A stretch of 64,000 nt of DNA from an uncultured Christensenella sp. (lineage in GTDB: Bacteria > Bacillota > Clostridia > Christensenellales > UBA1242), in assembly GCA_910586385.1 (NCBI GenBank), contig CAJUGX010000003.1:124001-188000 (forward strand), read 5' to 3'. How positions within the stretch are numbered: the first letter of the stretch is position 1; every line of letters begins with the position of its first letter. Shown one piece after another: positions 41,982-50,695 of the stretch. The notes under the pieces were generated by a model. It saw only the letters and a list, made by a program, of their open reading frames with translations, was not told where the DNA came from and did not search any database. The translations under genes were made by a program, and so were the position numbers.

Positions 41982-43637
41982 TTATTCTTCAAAAAGTTTC
42001 CTTGCATGCTCCAAAGCGGTTTTTGAAACTTCATTACCGCCATCGAAAAGCCTTGCAACCTCAACAACAGATTCTTCTGCAGCAAGTTTACTCACAGTTG
42101 AAAAGGTTGATCCATCTACAACGTTTTTCTCAATGAGTAAATATGAATTTGCTTTTGATGCAACAATTGGCGTATGAGTGATGCACAACACTTGGGTAAA
42201 ATTTGAAATATTTGCAATCTTATCAGCCAATTTCCCAGCAGTCTGTCCACTGATTCCCGCATCAATCTCATCAAAGACAATCGTTTGTACTCTCTCTTTG
42301 TCAAGCATCGTATTCTTGAAAGCCAACAAAAGCCTTGAGAGTTCTCCACCAGAAGCAGTCTTGTGCAAATCTTTCAAATCCTGACCTTTGTTTGCGGAAA
42401 ACATAAACTTGACATCATCAAACCCCTTTTTGCTGACGTTTGTCTTTTGAAAATCAACCTTGAAGACTGTCCCTTTCATATCCAAATCTTCAAGTTCCGC
42501 CACAATCTTCTTTTCAAAGACACTGGCAAACTTCCTTCTTTGTTCACTTAAACTTTCGCACGCCAGCTCAAGTTCTGCTTCAGTCTGAGAGATTCGTTTA
42601 TTAAGTTTTTCAAGCATAAATTCACTATTCTCAAATTCGTCCAATTGAGATTTGCTCTTTTCAAGATGTGCCAAAATATCTTCAACACTCTTACCATATT
42701 TCTTTTTGAGCGTTTTCAACAAATCCAATCTTGAATCAATTCTCTCAAGTTCTGCTGGATCAAACTCAGTTTCTCCCTTTATACCATTGAGTGTATCAGC
42801 AATATCCTTGACCTCATAATAACAATTCTCAAGTCGACTCCTGCACTGCTCAATATTTGAGAAATTTGAAAGCGAATTCAAATCGTTCTTTGACTCATAA
42901 AGGAGCGCTGCTGCATTGTCCCTTTGCTCATCAAGTTTCAAGAGTACCTCGCTCACCTTTTCAAAAATCTTTTCTGCAGATGACACAAACTCAAATCTTG
43001 ATTTCAATTCGTCCTCTTCACACAAGTCCAAATTTGCGTCTTCAATCTCTTTGATTTGAAATTTGAGTATATCTTTTGCCCTCTCTCTTTCCGTCTCATC
43101 TCCACCCAATGATGAAATTTGATTTTTCAATTCAACAAGTTGAGAATAGAGCGAAACAACTTTCTCTTTCAAACCCACCAAAGCATCACCAGCAAACTTA
43201 TCCAAAAGCACAAGATGATTTGCAGAATTGAGAAGTCCAACACTTTCATGTTGTCCACAAAAATCAACCAAAAGTTCTGAAAGACTCTGGAGCGTTTTTT
43301 GTGTTGCAGGAAAGCCATTTATCTTTATTGAAGATTTTCCATCTTGATTGAGCGTACGCGTTATGATAAGCTCATCAGAAACATCAATATCTTGCTCAGC
43401 CAAAAATGTCTCCGCATCATTTGTCAAGTCAGAAAAGACTGCATCAACTCTCAAATTCTGTTCTCCAGATCGAATAAGGTTTTTGTCTGCTTTTGCGCCG
43501 AGACAAAAAGAAAGGGCTTCAATGATTATACTCTTACCTGCACCAGACTTTCCGAGCAAGCAATTGAATCCCCTATCAAAATCTACAGCCTGTTTTTTTA
43601 TCAAGGCTACATTATTCAAACTCAAAGAAGAAAGCAT
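41982..43637 (-). CDS. recN: DNA repair protein RecN
   Basis: RecN is an SMC-like ATPase acting at double-strand breaks. The 551-residue protein has a split ATPase: Walker A near the N-terminus (LLGKSGAGKSIIIEALSF), and in the C-terminal part the signature ASGGELSRLLLAFK and Walker B (TIVFDEIDAGISGQTAGKLA). A long coiled coil lies between (about 150-370). A GGAAGGAG site precedes the ATG. It lies 13 bp after argR, as in Bacillus. Confidence 0.95.
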   Translation of the reverse strand: MLSSLSLNNVALIKKQAVDFDRGFNCLLGKSGAGKSIIIEALSFCLGAKADKNLIRSGEQNLRVDAVFSDLTNDAETFLAEQDIDVSDELIITRTLNQDGKSSIKINGFPATQKTLQSLSELLVDFCGQHESVGLLNSANHLVLLDKFAGDALVGLKEKVVSLYSQLVELKNQISSLGGDETERERAKDILKFQIKEIEDANLDLCEEDELKSRFEFVSSAEKIFEKVSEVLLKLDEQRDNAAALLYESKNDLNSLSNFSNIEQCRSRLENCYYEVKDIADTLNGIKGETEFDPAELERIDSRLDLLKTLKKKYGKSVEDILAHLEKSKSQLDEFENSEFMLEKLNKRISQTEAELELACESLSEQRRKFASVFEKKIVAELEDLDMKGTVFKVDFQKTNVSKKGFDDVKFMFSANKGQDLKDLHKTASGGELSRLLLAFKNTMLDKERVQTIVFDEIDAGISGQTAGKLADKIANISNFTQVLCITHTPIVASKANSYLLIEKNVVDGSTFSTVSKLAAEESVVEVARLFDGGNEVSKTALEHARKLFEE

Positions 43638-43650
43638 ACCATTCTCCTTC

Positions 43651-44103
43651 CTATGCCATCAATTGTCCCAAAGTTGACACTGCTTCTGTTGCATAAGTTG
43701 TTGATGGAAAAACCAAAAGGACAGTGTCATCACCACACGTCACACCCATAAGTTCTGCCAGATTGAGTTTATCAACAAACGAACATACACTCGCACCCAT
43801 GCCTTTGATAGTTTTCACAACAGCAAGATTCAAAGCAGGCTTCACAGAAATAACACATTCTTTGAAGATTGTTATGTACTTGTTTGAGACAACTTGGGTT
43901 TCAGAGCCGAGAATGGCGTACTTATACTTGCCAGAACTGCTCAAAATCTTTGTGAGTCCCAACTCTTTTATGTCACGTGAGATTGTCGCTTGAGTAATTT
44001 CAAAATTTGCATTTTTCAACTCCCTAGCCAACTCATCTTGTGTTTCAATCTCTTTTGTGGAAATCAATTCCAAAATTTTCGATTGTCTCGAACTTCTTGC
44101 CAT
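43651..44103 (-). CDS. argR: Arginine repressor ArgR/AhrC
   Basis: ArgR represses arginine biosynthesis and activates catabolism when arginine is bound. The 150-residue protein has an N-terminal winged helix (KILELISTKEIETQDELARELK, TQATISRDIKELGL) and a C-terminal hexamerisation and arginine-binding domain (GMGASVCSFVDKLNLAELMGVTCGDDTVLLVFPS), where GDDTVL holds the ligand-binding Asp pair. The promoter region carries several ARG-box-like sites and a stem-loop lies in the leader. It is cotranscribed with recN. Confidence 0.95.
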   Translation of the reverse strand: MARSSRQSKILELISTKEIETQDELARELKNANFEITQATISRDIKELGLTKILSSSGKYKYAILGSETQVVSNKYITIFKECVISVKPALNLAVVKTIKGMGASVCSFVDKLNLAELMGVTCGDDTVLLVFPSTTYATEAVSTLGQLMA

Positions 44104-44120
44104 TCTTCGTCTCCTTAATC

Positions 44121-44151
44121 GCTACATCGCCCTAATTTAGGGCAGTGTAGC
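44121..44151 (-). promoter_or_regulatory. Stem-loop in the argR leader
   Basis: GCTACA pairs with TGTAGC, and inside it GCCC pairs with GGGC, interrupted by a 2-nt internal loop. It lies about 17 nt before the argR start codon and has no U tract, so it would affect translation or stability rather than termination. Confidence 0.55.
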
Positions 44152-44157
44152 CATTTT

Positions 44158-44251
44158 TGCATAAATATAAATTTATGTTTATTCATGCATTTTTGATTAT
44201 TATACAATAAAATTTATAATTATGCAAGTGTTTTTTGTATATTTATTCATG
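44158..44251 (-). promoter_or_regulatory. argR promoter with ARG-box-like operators
   Basis: On the minus strand TTGCAT (44227-44222) and TATAAT (44204-44199) are 17 bp apart. CATGAATAAATAT (44251-44239), GCATGAATAAACAT (44188-44175) and the inverted TGCATAAATATAAA (44158-44171) resemble the ArgR box CATGAATAAAAATTCA and flank the promoter, indicating autoregulation. Confidence 0.6.
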
Positions 44252-44383
44252 AAATTTTTATAAAAATTTGAGATTATGCAATTTTATAAATCGAGCATTT
44301 ATAATTATAAACGAATATACATTTTATGCAACAAGCACGCCCAAAGACAAAAGCACCACCCCAACCACAAACATTGCCAACCA

Positions 44384-44412
44384 ACAAAAAAAATCATGGC
44401 CGCCGCCATGAT
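44384..44412 (-). terminator. Terminator of the pheST-iscS2-thiI region
   Basis: ATCATGGC (44393-44400) and GCCATGAT (44405-44412) form a perfect GC-rich stem with U8 on the minus strand. Confidence 0.88.
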
Positions 44413-44494
44413 ATAAAATTGGAAACAAAATATCAAGTTTTTATGACAGTTATTTTTAATTGTTGCACAAAGCAACAAACTCACCTCAAAAAAT

Positions 44495-45661
44495 TTATCT
44501 GTCACAATCTATGTATACAATTTCTTCATTTGCAATCGCCTGTTCAACCAAAGCGTCAACATCCAAGAATTTCTCATTATATTCTGCACGAGCAACGGTT
44601 GGTTTTATAACAGGATTTTTTGGCAAGAAAACTGTGCAACAATCCTCATAAGGCAAGATTGATGTTTCATATGTCTTTATCTTTTTTGCAATATCCATAA
44701 TCTCTTCTTTATCAAATGCAAGCACAGGTCTAAACACAGGAATATCAACAACCGCATTTGTAACATTCATACTCTGCATCGTCTGACTTGCAACTTGACC
44801 AAGACTTTCTCCCGTTATGATTGCACCCAAACCATTATCTTTACACAACCTTTGAGCAATTCGCATCATTATTCTGCGCATAATTGTGATCATGTATTCA
44901 GGATCACAATTTCTATGTATCTGCTCCTGAATCTCAGTGAATGACACAACATGCAGTTTTATCTTTCCACAATATTCTGAAATCTCTTTTGCAAGCTGAA
45001 AAACCTTTTCTTTTGCTTGCACACTTGTATATGGATACGAATGAAAATGAACAGCCTCAATTTCAAGTCCACGCTTTGACATCATGTACCCAGCAACAGG
45101 GCTGTCAATCCCTCCTGAAAGCAGCAACAAACCTTTTCCAGCACTTCCAAGCGGAAGTCCACCCGCACATGGCAACAACTTATTATATAAGTAGGTCTTT
45201 CCATTCACTCTGATTTCGATGTTGACAACCACATCTGGATTATACAAATCAACACTCAACCAGTCAAATTCATCAAGTATCACCCCACCAATATGCGCAC
45301 TGAGCTCCATTGATGACATAGGGAATTTTTTGTCAGCACGCTTCGTCTCAACCTTGAATGTCTTGAAAGAATCCAACTCCAAAGCCTTCACCCTAGACTC
45401 AATACTTTCCAGAGACGTTTCAAACTCCAGAGCCGGCATAACAGCAATAAGCCCAAAAACCTTTTGAACATTTTCAATAATCTCATCCTCAAGCAGCTCA
45501 TCATAATCAGAAATTATCAATCTACCTTGAGTCTCCTCAAGTTTCAATTGATACCCATTTAGTTTATTGAGAATGTTTTTCATGAGGAGTTTCAAAAACT
45601 CATGCCTATTCTTTCCCTTGAGAAACAACTCTCCAAACTTCAACAACAGAACCTTTTTCAT
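44495..45661 (-). CDS. thiI: tRNA 4-thiouridine synthetase ThiI
   Basis: ThiI makes 4-thiouridine at position 8 of tRNA. The 388-residue protein has an N-terminal ferredoxin-like and THUMP region (about 1-165) and a PP-loop ATPase domain (LLLSGGIDSPVAGYMMSKRG near residue 190). It ends without the C-terminal rhodanese domain of the E. coli enzyme, as in other Firmicutes. Those forms receive sulfur directly from a dedicated cysteine desulfurase, which is encoded 1 bp upstream here. Confidence 0.95.
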   Translation of the reverse strand: MKKVLLLKFGELFLKGKNRHEFLKLLMKNILNKLNGYQLKLEETQGRLIISDYDELLEDEIIENVQKVFGLIAVMPALEFETSLESIESRVKALELDSFKTFKVETKRADKKFPMSSMELSAHIGGVILDEFDWLSVDLYNPDVVVNIEIRVNGKTYLYNKLLPCAGGLPLGSAGKGLLLLSGGIDSPVAGYMMSKRGLEIEAVHFHSYPYTSVQAKEKVFQLAKEISEYCGKIKLHVVSFTEIQEQIHRNCDPEYMITIMRRIMMRIAQRLCKDNGLGAIITGESLGQVASQTMQSMNVTNAVVDIPVFRPVLAFDKEEIMDIAKKIKTYETSILPYEDCCTVFLPKNPVIKPTVARAEYNEKFLDVDALVEQAIANEEIVYIDCDR

Positions 45662-45662
45662 C

Positions 45663-46784
45663 TTAAGCCACCCTTTCTTTTATATCGCGATATACATCAA
45701 CAATGATTTTCCCAGCCTTTTCCACTTCTTCAAATGTCTGATAAGCATTGAAACTCACCCTGACACTTGAGATAACCTCGTCTTTTGAAAAACCAATATT
45801 CTCCAAAATACGATTTCCAGCTTTCTTTGCAGAACAAGCACTTCCAAGACCAACAATCACCCCTGCTTTGTTCAACGCGTGAAGCATAGTTTCGCCCTTA
45901 ACCCCATTAAAAATGAGATTTTGAATATATGGTGATCCGCCAAAATCAGCATTTACTATTCCATCTTCACACTTCAAACTGTCGACAAATCGTTTTTTAA
46001 GTTCTTGCACATGCGCCAAATTCGCCTCTACATCGGTAAGTTCAACAGCCTTTGCAAATTGCATTATTCCAGATACATTTTCTGTCCCAGAGCGAACCCC
46101 ATATTGCTGCCCACCACCTTGAAACAACTCTTTGAGAGAATCCTTATTTTTGACATAAAGCCCCGCAACTCCCTTTGGACCATGTATTTTATGAGCACTG
46201 AACGAATATAAGTCAACAGAGGTTTTCCTGAGAGAAAATGGAATTTTTTCAAATGCTTGAACCCCATCTACATGCAAAACTGCACGAGGACAAAGCCTCT
46301 CTTTGAGTTTTGACACCGCCTCAAGGTCATTTATCGCACCAGTCTCATTGCTTACGTGCATGACACTTATCAATCTAGTTTTCTTATTCAAAACTTTCTC
46401 AAGCTCATTCAAATCAACTTGACCATTTTTCGCAAGAGGCACAAAATAAACCTTCACCCCATCCAACTCAAGTTTTTTTGCCACATTATACACGGATGGA
46501 TGTTCACCAGCTGAGAAAACATACTCCCAGTCACCACTTCGAAAAGCACCTTTTATGGCAAGATTGTTACTTTCAGTCGCACAACCAGTAAACAAAACAT
46601 TTCCATCACTCACACCCAGCTCTTTTAGAAAATTTTTCTCAGCTCTTTTTATAAGCCTTTCAATTTCAACAGCTTCATTTGTCAATGCTGAAGGATTGAA
46701 AAAAGCGTCGCATGAAAAAGTCTTGTGCACAGCAGCACATTCTTCAAACATTTTCGTTGTCCCAGCATTGTCCAAATATATCAT
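45663..46784 (-). CDS. Cysteine desulfurase dedicated to ThiI (NifS-like)
   Basis: This PLP enzyme is inferred to supply persulfide sulfur to ThiI. The 373-residue protein has YLDNAGTTKMFEE at the N-terminus, the PLP Lys in SAHKIHGPKGVAGLYV and the active Cys in GLGSACSAKK. The ATG at 46784 has AAGGAG 4 nt upstream; a longer frame from 46817 runs through a repeat and is unlikely. The stop codon and the thiI start are 1 bp apart. It corresponds to Bacillus NifZ by position, not to the Fe-S IscS at 19476-20651. Confidence 0.92.
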   Translation of the reverse strand: MIYLDNAGTTKMFEECAAVHKTFSCDAFFNPSALTNEAVEIERLIKRAEKNFLKELGVSDGNVLFTGCATESNNLAIKGAFRSGDWEYVFSAGEHPSVYNVAKKLELDGVKVYFVPLAKNGQVDLNELEKVLNKKTRLISVMHVSNETGAINDLEAVSKLKERLCPRAVLHVDGVQAFEKIPFSLRKTSVDLYSFSAHKIHGPKGVAGLYVKNKDSLKELFQGGGQQYGVRSGTENVSGIMQFAKAVELTDVEANLAHVQELKKRFVDSLKCEDGIVNADFGGSPYIQNLIFNGVKGETMLHALNKAGVIVGLGSACSAKKAGNRILENIGFSKDEVISSVRVSFNAYQTFEEVEKAGKIIVDVYRDIKERVA

Positions 46785-46792
46785 ATCACTCC

Positions 46793-46845
46793 TTATATTG
46801 TGTACTATGCATACCAAAAGATTGCATCATACACCATATACATTA
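46793..46845. repeat. Dispersed inverted repeat, copy F
   Basis: TATTGTGTACTATGCA and TGCATCATACACCATA match at 13 of 16 pairs around a loop. It lies between pheT and the ThiI-linked desulfurase gene and overlaps the end of pheT. Confidence 0.5.
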
Positions 46846-49254
46846 TCTAAGTTTTGCACCATATCTAAATTCAAGACTCTTCAAAACTTTGTTCATCACT
46901 GAATTGATTTCATCGCTTGTCAGCGTCTTTTCATTAGACAAGAAGACAATCTTATATGCCAAACTCTTCTTTCCACTTCCAATGGCAGCATTTCTATACA
47001 CATCGAAAAGTTGAACATCATAGAATATTTTCCCACAAGCAGACTTGATTGCGGAAATAAGTTCTTCATTTGTCACTTTTTCATCAACAACGACAGCAAT
47101 ATCTCTTTCTACTGGTTGATATTTTGACACTTCCTTTGTCTCGTGCACCCTTTCAGGAAGAGTCATGAGATAATCACAATCAATCTCGCCATAATAAACA
47201 TCTTGGGCAATATCATAATTTTTCAAAACATTTTTATGCAACTTCCCAAAACAACCAATCCTCTTTCCATCTTTTGTAATTATATCAGCACTCACACCGC
47301 TGTGCATAAAAGGCTCAGTTGATCTCTCAATCTTATATTCTGCAGACGTCAAAACAAGAAGATTTTCAACCACCCCCTTCAATTGGAAGAAATCATATCC
47401 ATTCTCACAAACAGCAAACGACAACCTGTTGTTTTCAACAGGAAGTTCTGTCAGTGGCAAAGCTTTTGGCATATATACTTTCCCAACCTCAAAGAATCTC
47501 AAATCCTTATTGCCAACAGAAAGATTGTATGCAATGTCAACAAGAAGCGCATGCGCCATAACAGTTCTCACCGTAGACAAATCTTCACTGATTGGGTTTG
47601 CAATTTTGATAACATTTCTTCTCATATCCCCTTCTGGAATAAGCAACTTGTCACATGCCGCAGAAGTGTAAAGAGAGTAGTTCAACGTCTCATAGAATCC
47701 GGCATCGACAAGAAGATTTTTGAAATTGTTTTCCATAACAAGTCTTGGGTGATATTGTCCGATTGTCGTTGCAGAGTTTTCAAACGCAATTCCGTCAACA
47801 TTGTTGTAAACATCATATCCAAATATTCTGATTACTTCCTCAGCAACATCATTCTCATTTTTGATATCTTCCCTCACATATGGAGGAACACATTTCAAAA
47901 CATCGCCCATAATTGTAGATTTAATCCCAAGCCCATTCAAAATTTGAAGCATTTTTTCTTTCGAAACTTCCACCCCAAGAATTTTGATAATCTTTGAGTA
48001 AGACAAAGTAAGCTCCACAGAATATTCCAACTTAACTTTTGAATCAACCTTGTCAATCACACCATCTACAATCTCTCCACAACCAAGCATGCAAACCAAA
48101 TTCAACGCTCGTCTCAAAGCGATGCTTGGAGAATTGATGTTTACCCCTTTTTCATATCTTGCAGAAGAATCTGTTCTAAGACCAAACTTCTTGGCAGTAA
48201 GTCTTACACTCTTCAAGTCAAAAACAGCACATTCAAACACAGTTTCTTTGGTATCATCGTTGATGCAAGAGTTCGTTCCACCAATTACTCCCGCAATAAC
48301 AACAGGCTTGTTTTTGTCAGAAATCACCATAACATCTTTATCAAGTTCGTATGTGTTGCCATTCAAAACCCCAATCTTTTCACCATCTGTCGCTTGACGA
48401 ACAACAATTTGGTGCCCATCAATATACTTATAATCAAACGCATGCATAGGCTGACCTTGTTCAACAAGCACAAAGTTGGTGATATCAACCATATTGTTGA
48501 TAGGTTTGATACCAACAGCAGCAAGTCTGCTTCTCATCCAAAGAGGAGATCTCTCAAGCTTGATATTTTTGATATATGAAGCCATATATCTTGGACAATT
48601 TGCAGTCTTCACATCAACCTTAACAAAATCATTTACGTTTTGACCAACAGTCTTATAAGAAACATCAATTTCTTTGAAATCTTTGCCAAACATTGCGCAG
48701 ATTTCTCTTGCGATTCCAACAACACTGTTGCAATCTGGACGATTTGGAGTGACATTGATATCAAAAACAACATCATCAAGCATCAAAACGTCTTCAATTT
48801 TTGCACCGATCTCAAAATCTTTTGGCAAAATCAAAATACCATTGATTCCTGCGCCTTCAAAATAGTTTTCATCAATACCCAACTCTTCTCCAGAGCAGAA
48901 CATACCATCGCTTACAACACCGCGCATTGCAGAAGGCTTAATTTTCACACCATTTGCAAGATCTGCACCATCCAAAGAGACCGGCACATTTGCCCCCTCA
49001 AAAACGTTTGTTGCAGAGGTAATGATTTGCACTTGTTTCCAACCCAGATTCACTTGACAAACAACGAGTTTGTCAGCGTTTGGATGCCTTTCAATCTTCA
49101 CAATATTCCCAACATAAACATCGTGCAAATATTTGTTTTGATAGATTATATCTTCAACCTCAAAACCAGAAACAGTAAGTTTTTCCGCAACTTCTTCCGC
49201 CGAAATATCACTCAAATCAACAAAATCTTTCAACCACTTATATGTTACTTTCAT
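46843..49254 (-). CDS. pheT: Phenylalanyl-tRNA synthetase beta subunit
   Basis: PheT binds tRNA-Phe and edits mischarged Tyr. The 803-residue protein has an N-terminal EMAP-like tRNA-binding domain (about 40-155), the B3/B4 editing domain (about 210-390), a B5 domain (about 405-475), a catalytic-like core and the C-terminal anticodon-binding ferredoxin fold (YQPVERDIAVVVDEKVT). The length is normal. It is cotranscribed with pheS under T-box control. Confidence 0.96.
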   Translation of the reverse strand: MKVTYKWLKDFVDLSDISAEEVAEKLTVSGFEVEDIIYQNKYLHDVYVGNIVKIERHPNADKLVVCQVNLGWKQVQIITSATNVFEGANVPVSLDGADLANGVKIKPSAMRGVVSDGMFCSGEELGIDENYFEGAGINGILILPKDFEIGAKIEDVLMLDDVVFDINVTPNRPDCNSVVGIAREICAMFGKDFKEIDVSYKTVGQNVNDFVKVDVKTANCPRYMASYIKNIKLERSPLWMRSRLAAVGIKPINNMVDITNFVLVEQGQPMHAFDYKYIDGHQIVVRQATDGEKIGVLNGNTYELDKDVMVISDKNKPVVIAGVIGGTNSCINDDTKETVFECAVFDLKSVRLTAKKFGLRTDSSARYEKGVNINSPSIALRRALNLVCMLGCGEIVDGVIDKVDSKVKLEYSVELTLSYSKIIKILGVEVSKEKMLQILNGLGIKSTIMGDVLKCVPPYVREDIKNENDVAEEVIRIFGYDVYNNVDGIAFENSATTIGQYHPRLVMENNFKNLLVDAGFYETLNYSLYTSAACDKLLIPEGDMRRNVIKIANPISEDLSTVRTVMAHALLVDIAYNLSVGNKDLRFFEVGKVYMPKALPLTELPVENNRLSFAVCENGYDFFQLKGVVENLLVLTSAEYKIERSTEPFMHSGVSADIITKDGKRIGCFGKLHKNVLKNYDIAQDVYYGEIDCDYLMTLPERVHETKEVSKYQPVERDIAVVVDEKVTNEELISAIKSACGKIFYDVQLFDVYRNAAIGSGKKSLAYKIVFLSNEKTLTSDEINSVMNKVLKSLEFRYGAKLR

Positions 49255-49286
49255 TTTTTATTCTCCATTTAATTTCTCATTTTAAT

Positions 49287-49333
49287 TGCATAATACACAA
49301 TATATAGCGTATTATGACGCATAATACATACAA
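49287..49333. repeat. Dispersed repeat, copy G
   Basis: GCATAATACA occurs twice (near 49288 and 49319). Between the copies lies ACAATATATAGCGTATTATG, so GTATTATG can pair with either flanking CATAATAC. It lies in the pheS-pheT gap inside one transcript. Confidence 0.5.
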
Positions 49334-50353
49334 TCATCTCATCTGTTTCAAGAATCTAAGATCATTCCTAAACAAATACTTGATGTTTGGAATCTTGTTT
49401 GTAATCATAACACTTCTGTCAATTCCTGGACCAAATGCAAAACCAGAATATTTGCTGCTGTCAATACCAGACATTTCCAAAATTGCAGGGTTCACAATCC
49501 CACCACCAAAAAACTCTGAGAAACCAGTCCCCTTGCAGAGCGCACACCCTTTGCCACCACAAATCTGACAAGTCGCATCAATTTCAATACTTGGCTCTGT
49601 GAATGGGAAATATGAAGGCCTAACTCTCATCTTTACATCTTTTCCATAAAGACGCACCGCCATCTCCTTCACCATAATCATAAAGTCTTTAAGACCGATA
49701 TTCTCATCAATTACAAGCGCTTCAAATTGGTTGAAAATTGGCGAGTGAGAACTGTCATTATCATTTCTATAAACCCTTCCCGGACAAACAATCTTGAATG
49801 GAGGCTTAAGTGTTTCCATTGCATGTACTTGCGCAGGAGAAGTATGAGTCCTCATCAAAATTGAGTCTGTGATATACAACGAGTCTTGCATATCTCTTGC
49901 CGGATGATTCTTTGGCACATTCAACGCTTCAAAGTTGTAATAATCAGTTTCAATTTCCGGAGTCTGAATAACTGTGAAACCCATTTCAACGCAAATATCA
50001 ATAAATTTGTTGTTGAAGCGTGTCAAAGGATGCAAAGCCCCACGCTTTACCCCAGTGCTAGGCTCTGTGATATCAACCTTTTCATTTTCCATGTCAGCAA
50101 GAAGCTTTTCATTTTCAAGCTTGCACAACTTCTCTGTGAGTGCGGTTTCAATTTTTTCTCTCACCTTGTTTGCAAGAGAACCAATCTCCCTTCTAGCCTC
50201 CGCAGCGACATCTTTCATACCTCTCAAAATTTGAGTAAGCTTTCCTGTTTTGCCGAGATATTTCACCCTTATCTCATCAAGCAACTTCAAATCACTTGCG
50301 GAAGAAATCTCTTCCGTCCCTTCATTCATAATTTGGTTAAGTTCGTCTTTCAT
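49334..50353 (-). CDS. pheS: Phenylalanyl-tRNA synthetase alpha subunit
   Basis: PheS carries the catalytic site for Phe activation. The 339-residue protein has an N-terminal coiled coil (about 1-85) and a class II core. Motif 2 is in HTSPAQVHAMETLKPPFKIVCPGRVYRND, and the C-terminal motif 3 region is GFAFGPGIDRSVMITNKIPNIKYLF. The ATG at 50353 follows AAAGGAG by 6 nt; the frame is open to 50416, but that extension lies in the T-box terminator. Confidence 0.96.
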   Translation of the reverse strand: MKDELNQIMNEGTEEISSASDLKLLDEIRVKYLGKTGKLTQILRGMKDVAAEARREIGSLANKVREKIETALTEKLCKLENEKLLADMENEKVDITEPSTGVKRGALHPLTRFNNKFIDICVEMGFTVIQTPEIETDYYNFEALNVPKNHPARDMQDSLYITDSILMRTHTSPAQVHAMETLKPPFKIVCPGRVYRNDNDSSHSPIFNQFEALVIDENIGLKDFMIMVKEMAVRLYGKDVKMRVRPSYFPFTEPSIEIDATCQICGGKGCALCKGTGFSEFFGGGIVNPAILEMSGIDSSKYSGFAFGPGIDRSVMITNKIPNIKYLFRNDLRFLKQMR

Positions 50354-50366
50354 TTCTGCTCCTTTT

Positions 50367-50606
50367 AATAAAATAATCGCCCTAACTATTAGGACGATTT
50401 TTGATCGTGGTACCACCTAATTTCTCATCACAAGGATGACTTATTTGCAATTTACGCATTGCTATGCGGAGATCTCTACTATTTCTTGTTCAAGATTCAG
50501 CTAAAAAGTGAATTCAATGCAGTCCTTCATACCCGATTTTCAGCAACCTCAGGCTCTCTGAATGATATTCCACACCTACTAGTCTTTTATCATAGCTTTT
50601 ATAAAC
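50367..50606 (-). promoter_or_regulatory. T-box riboswitch for pheST
   Basis: On the minus strand the leader holds the T-box sequence around GGTGGTACCACG (50417-50406), which pairs with the tRNA acceptor end. A terminator follows: AATCGTCCTAA (50399-50389) pairs with TTAGGGCGATT (50385-50375), with a U-rich tail. Upstream Stem I sequences include AGAGAGCC and a GAATTCAC bulge with a TTC triplet, the expected Phe specifier. Uncharged tRNA-Phe would stabilise the antiterminator and permit pheST transcription. Confidence 0.9.
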
Positions 50607-50612
50607 ACTTTG

Positions 50613-50642
50613 ATTTTATCATACAAAAGCAAAACAAGTCAA
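50613..50642 (-). promoter_or_regulatory. Promoter of the pheST T-box leader
   Basis: On the minus strand TTGACT (50642-50637) and TAAAAT (50618-50613) have an 18-bp spacer. Confidence 0.65.
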
Positions 50643-50661
50643 CAATATCAGCGCAAAAACT

Positions 50662-50689
50662 TTGAATTTGAAGTCGTTTGTGATATCAT
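50662..50689 (+). promoter_or_regulatory. RluA-like gene promoter placed for leaderless mRNA
   Basis: TTGAAT (50662-50667) and TATCAT (50684-50689) are 16 bp apart. The ATG is 6 nt past the -10 box and no ribosome binding site is present. It is divergent from the pheST promoter, with 19 bp between the -35 boxes. Confidence 0.55.
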
Positions 50690-50695
50690 CACCAT

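Larger units (their letters stand above)
44104..44494. other. argR-thiI intergenic region
   Basis: This 391-bp gap is very AT-rich. It contains the argR leader stem-loop, the argR promoter with ARG-box-like sites, and a strong terminator for the thiI transcript. The motif TTATGCAA occurs at 44220, 44274 and 44324, about 50-54 bp apart, and inverted at 44157. I see no convincing gene. Confidence 0.6.

Noticed and set aside
44305..44505. A 66-codon minus-strand frame rich in hydrophobic residues after thiI
   Set aside because: It runs through the strong terminator at 44393-44412, so its mRNA would end inside the frame, and it has no good ribosome binding site.
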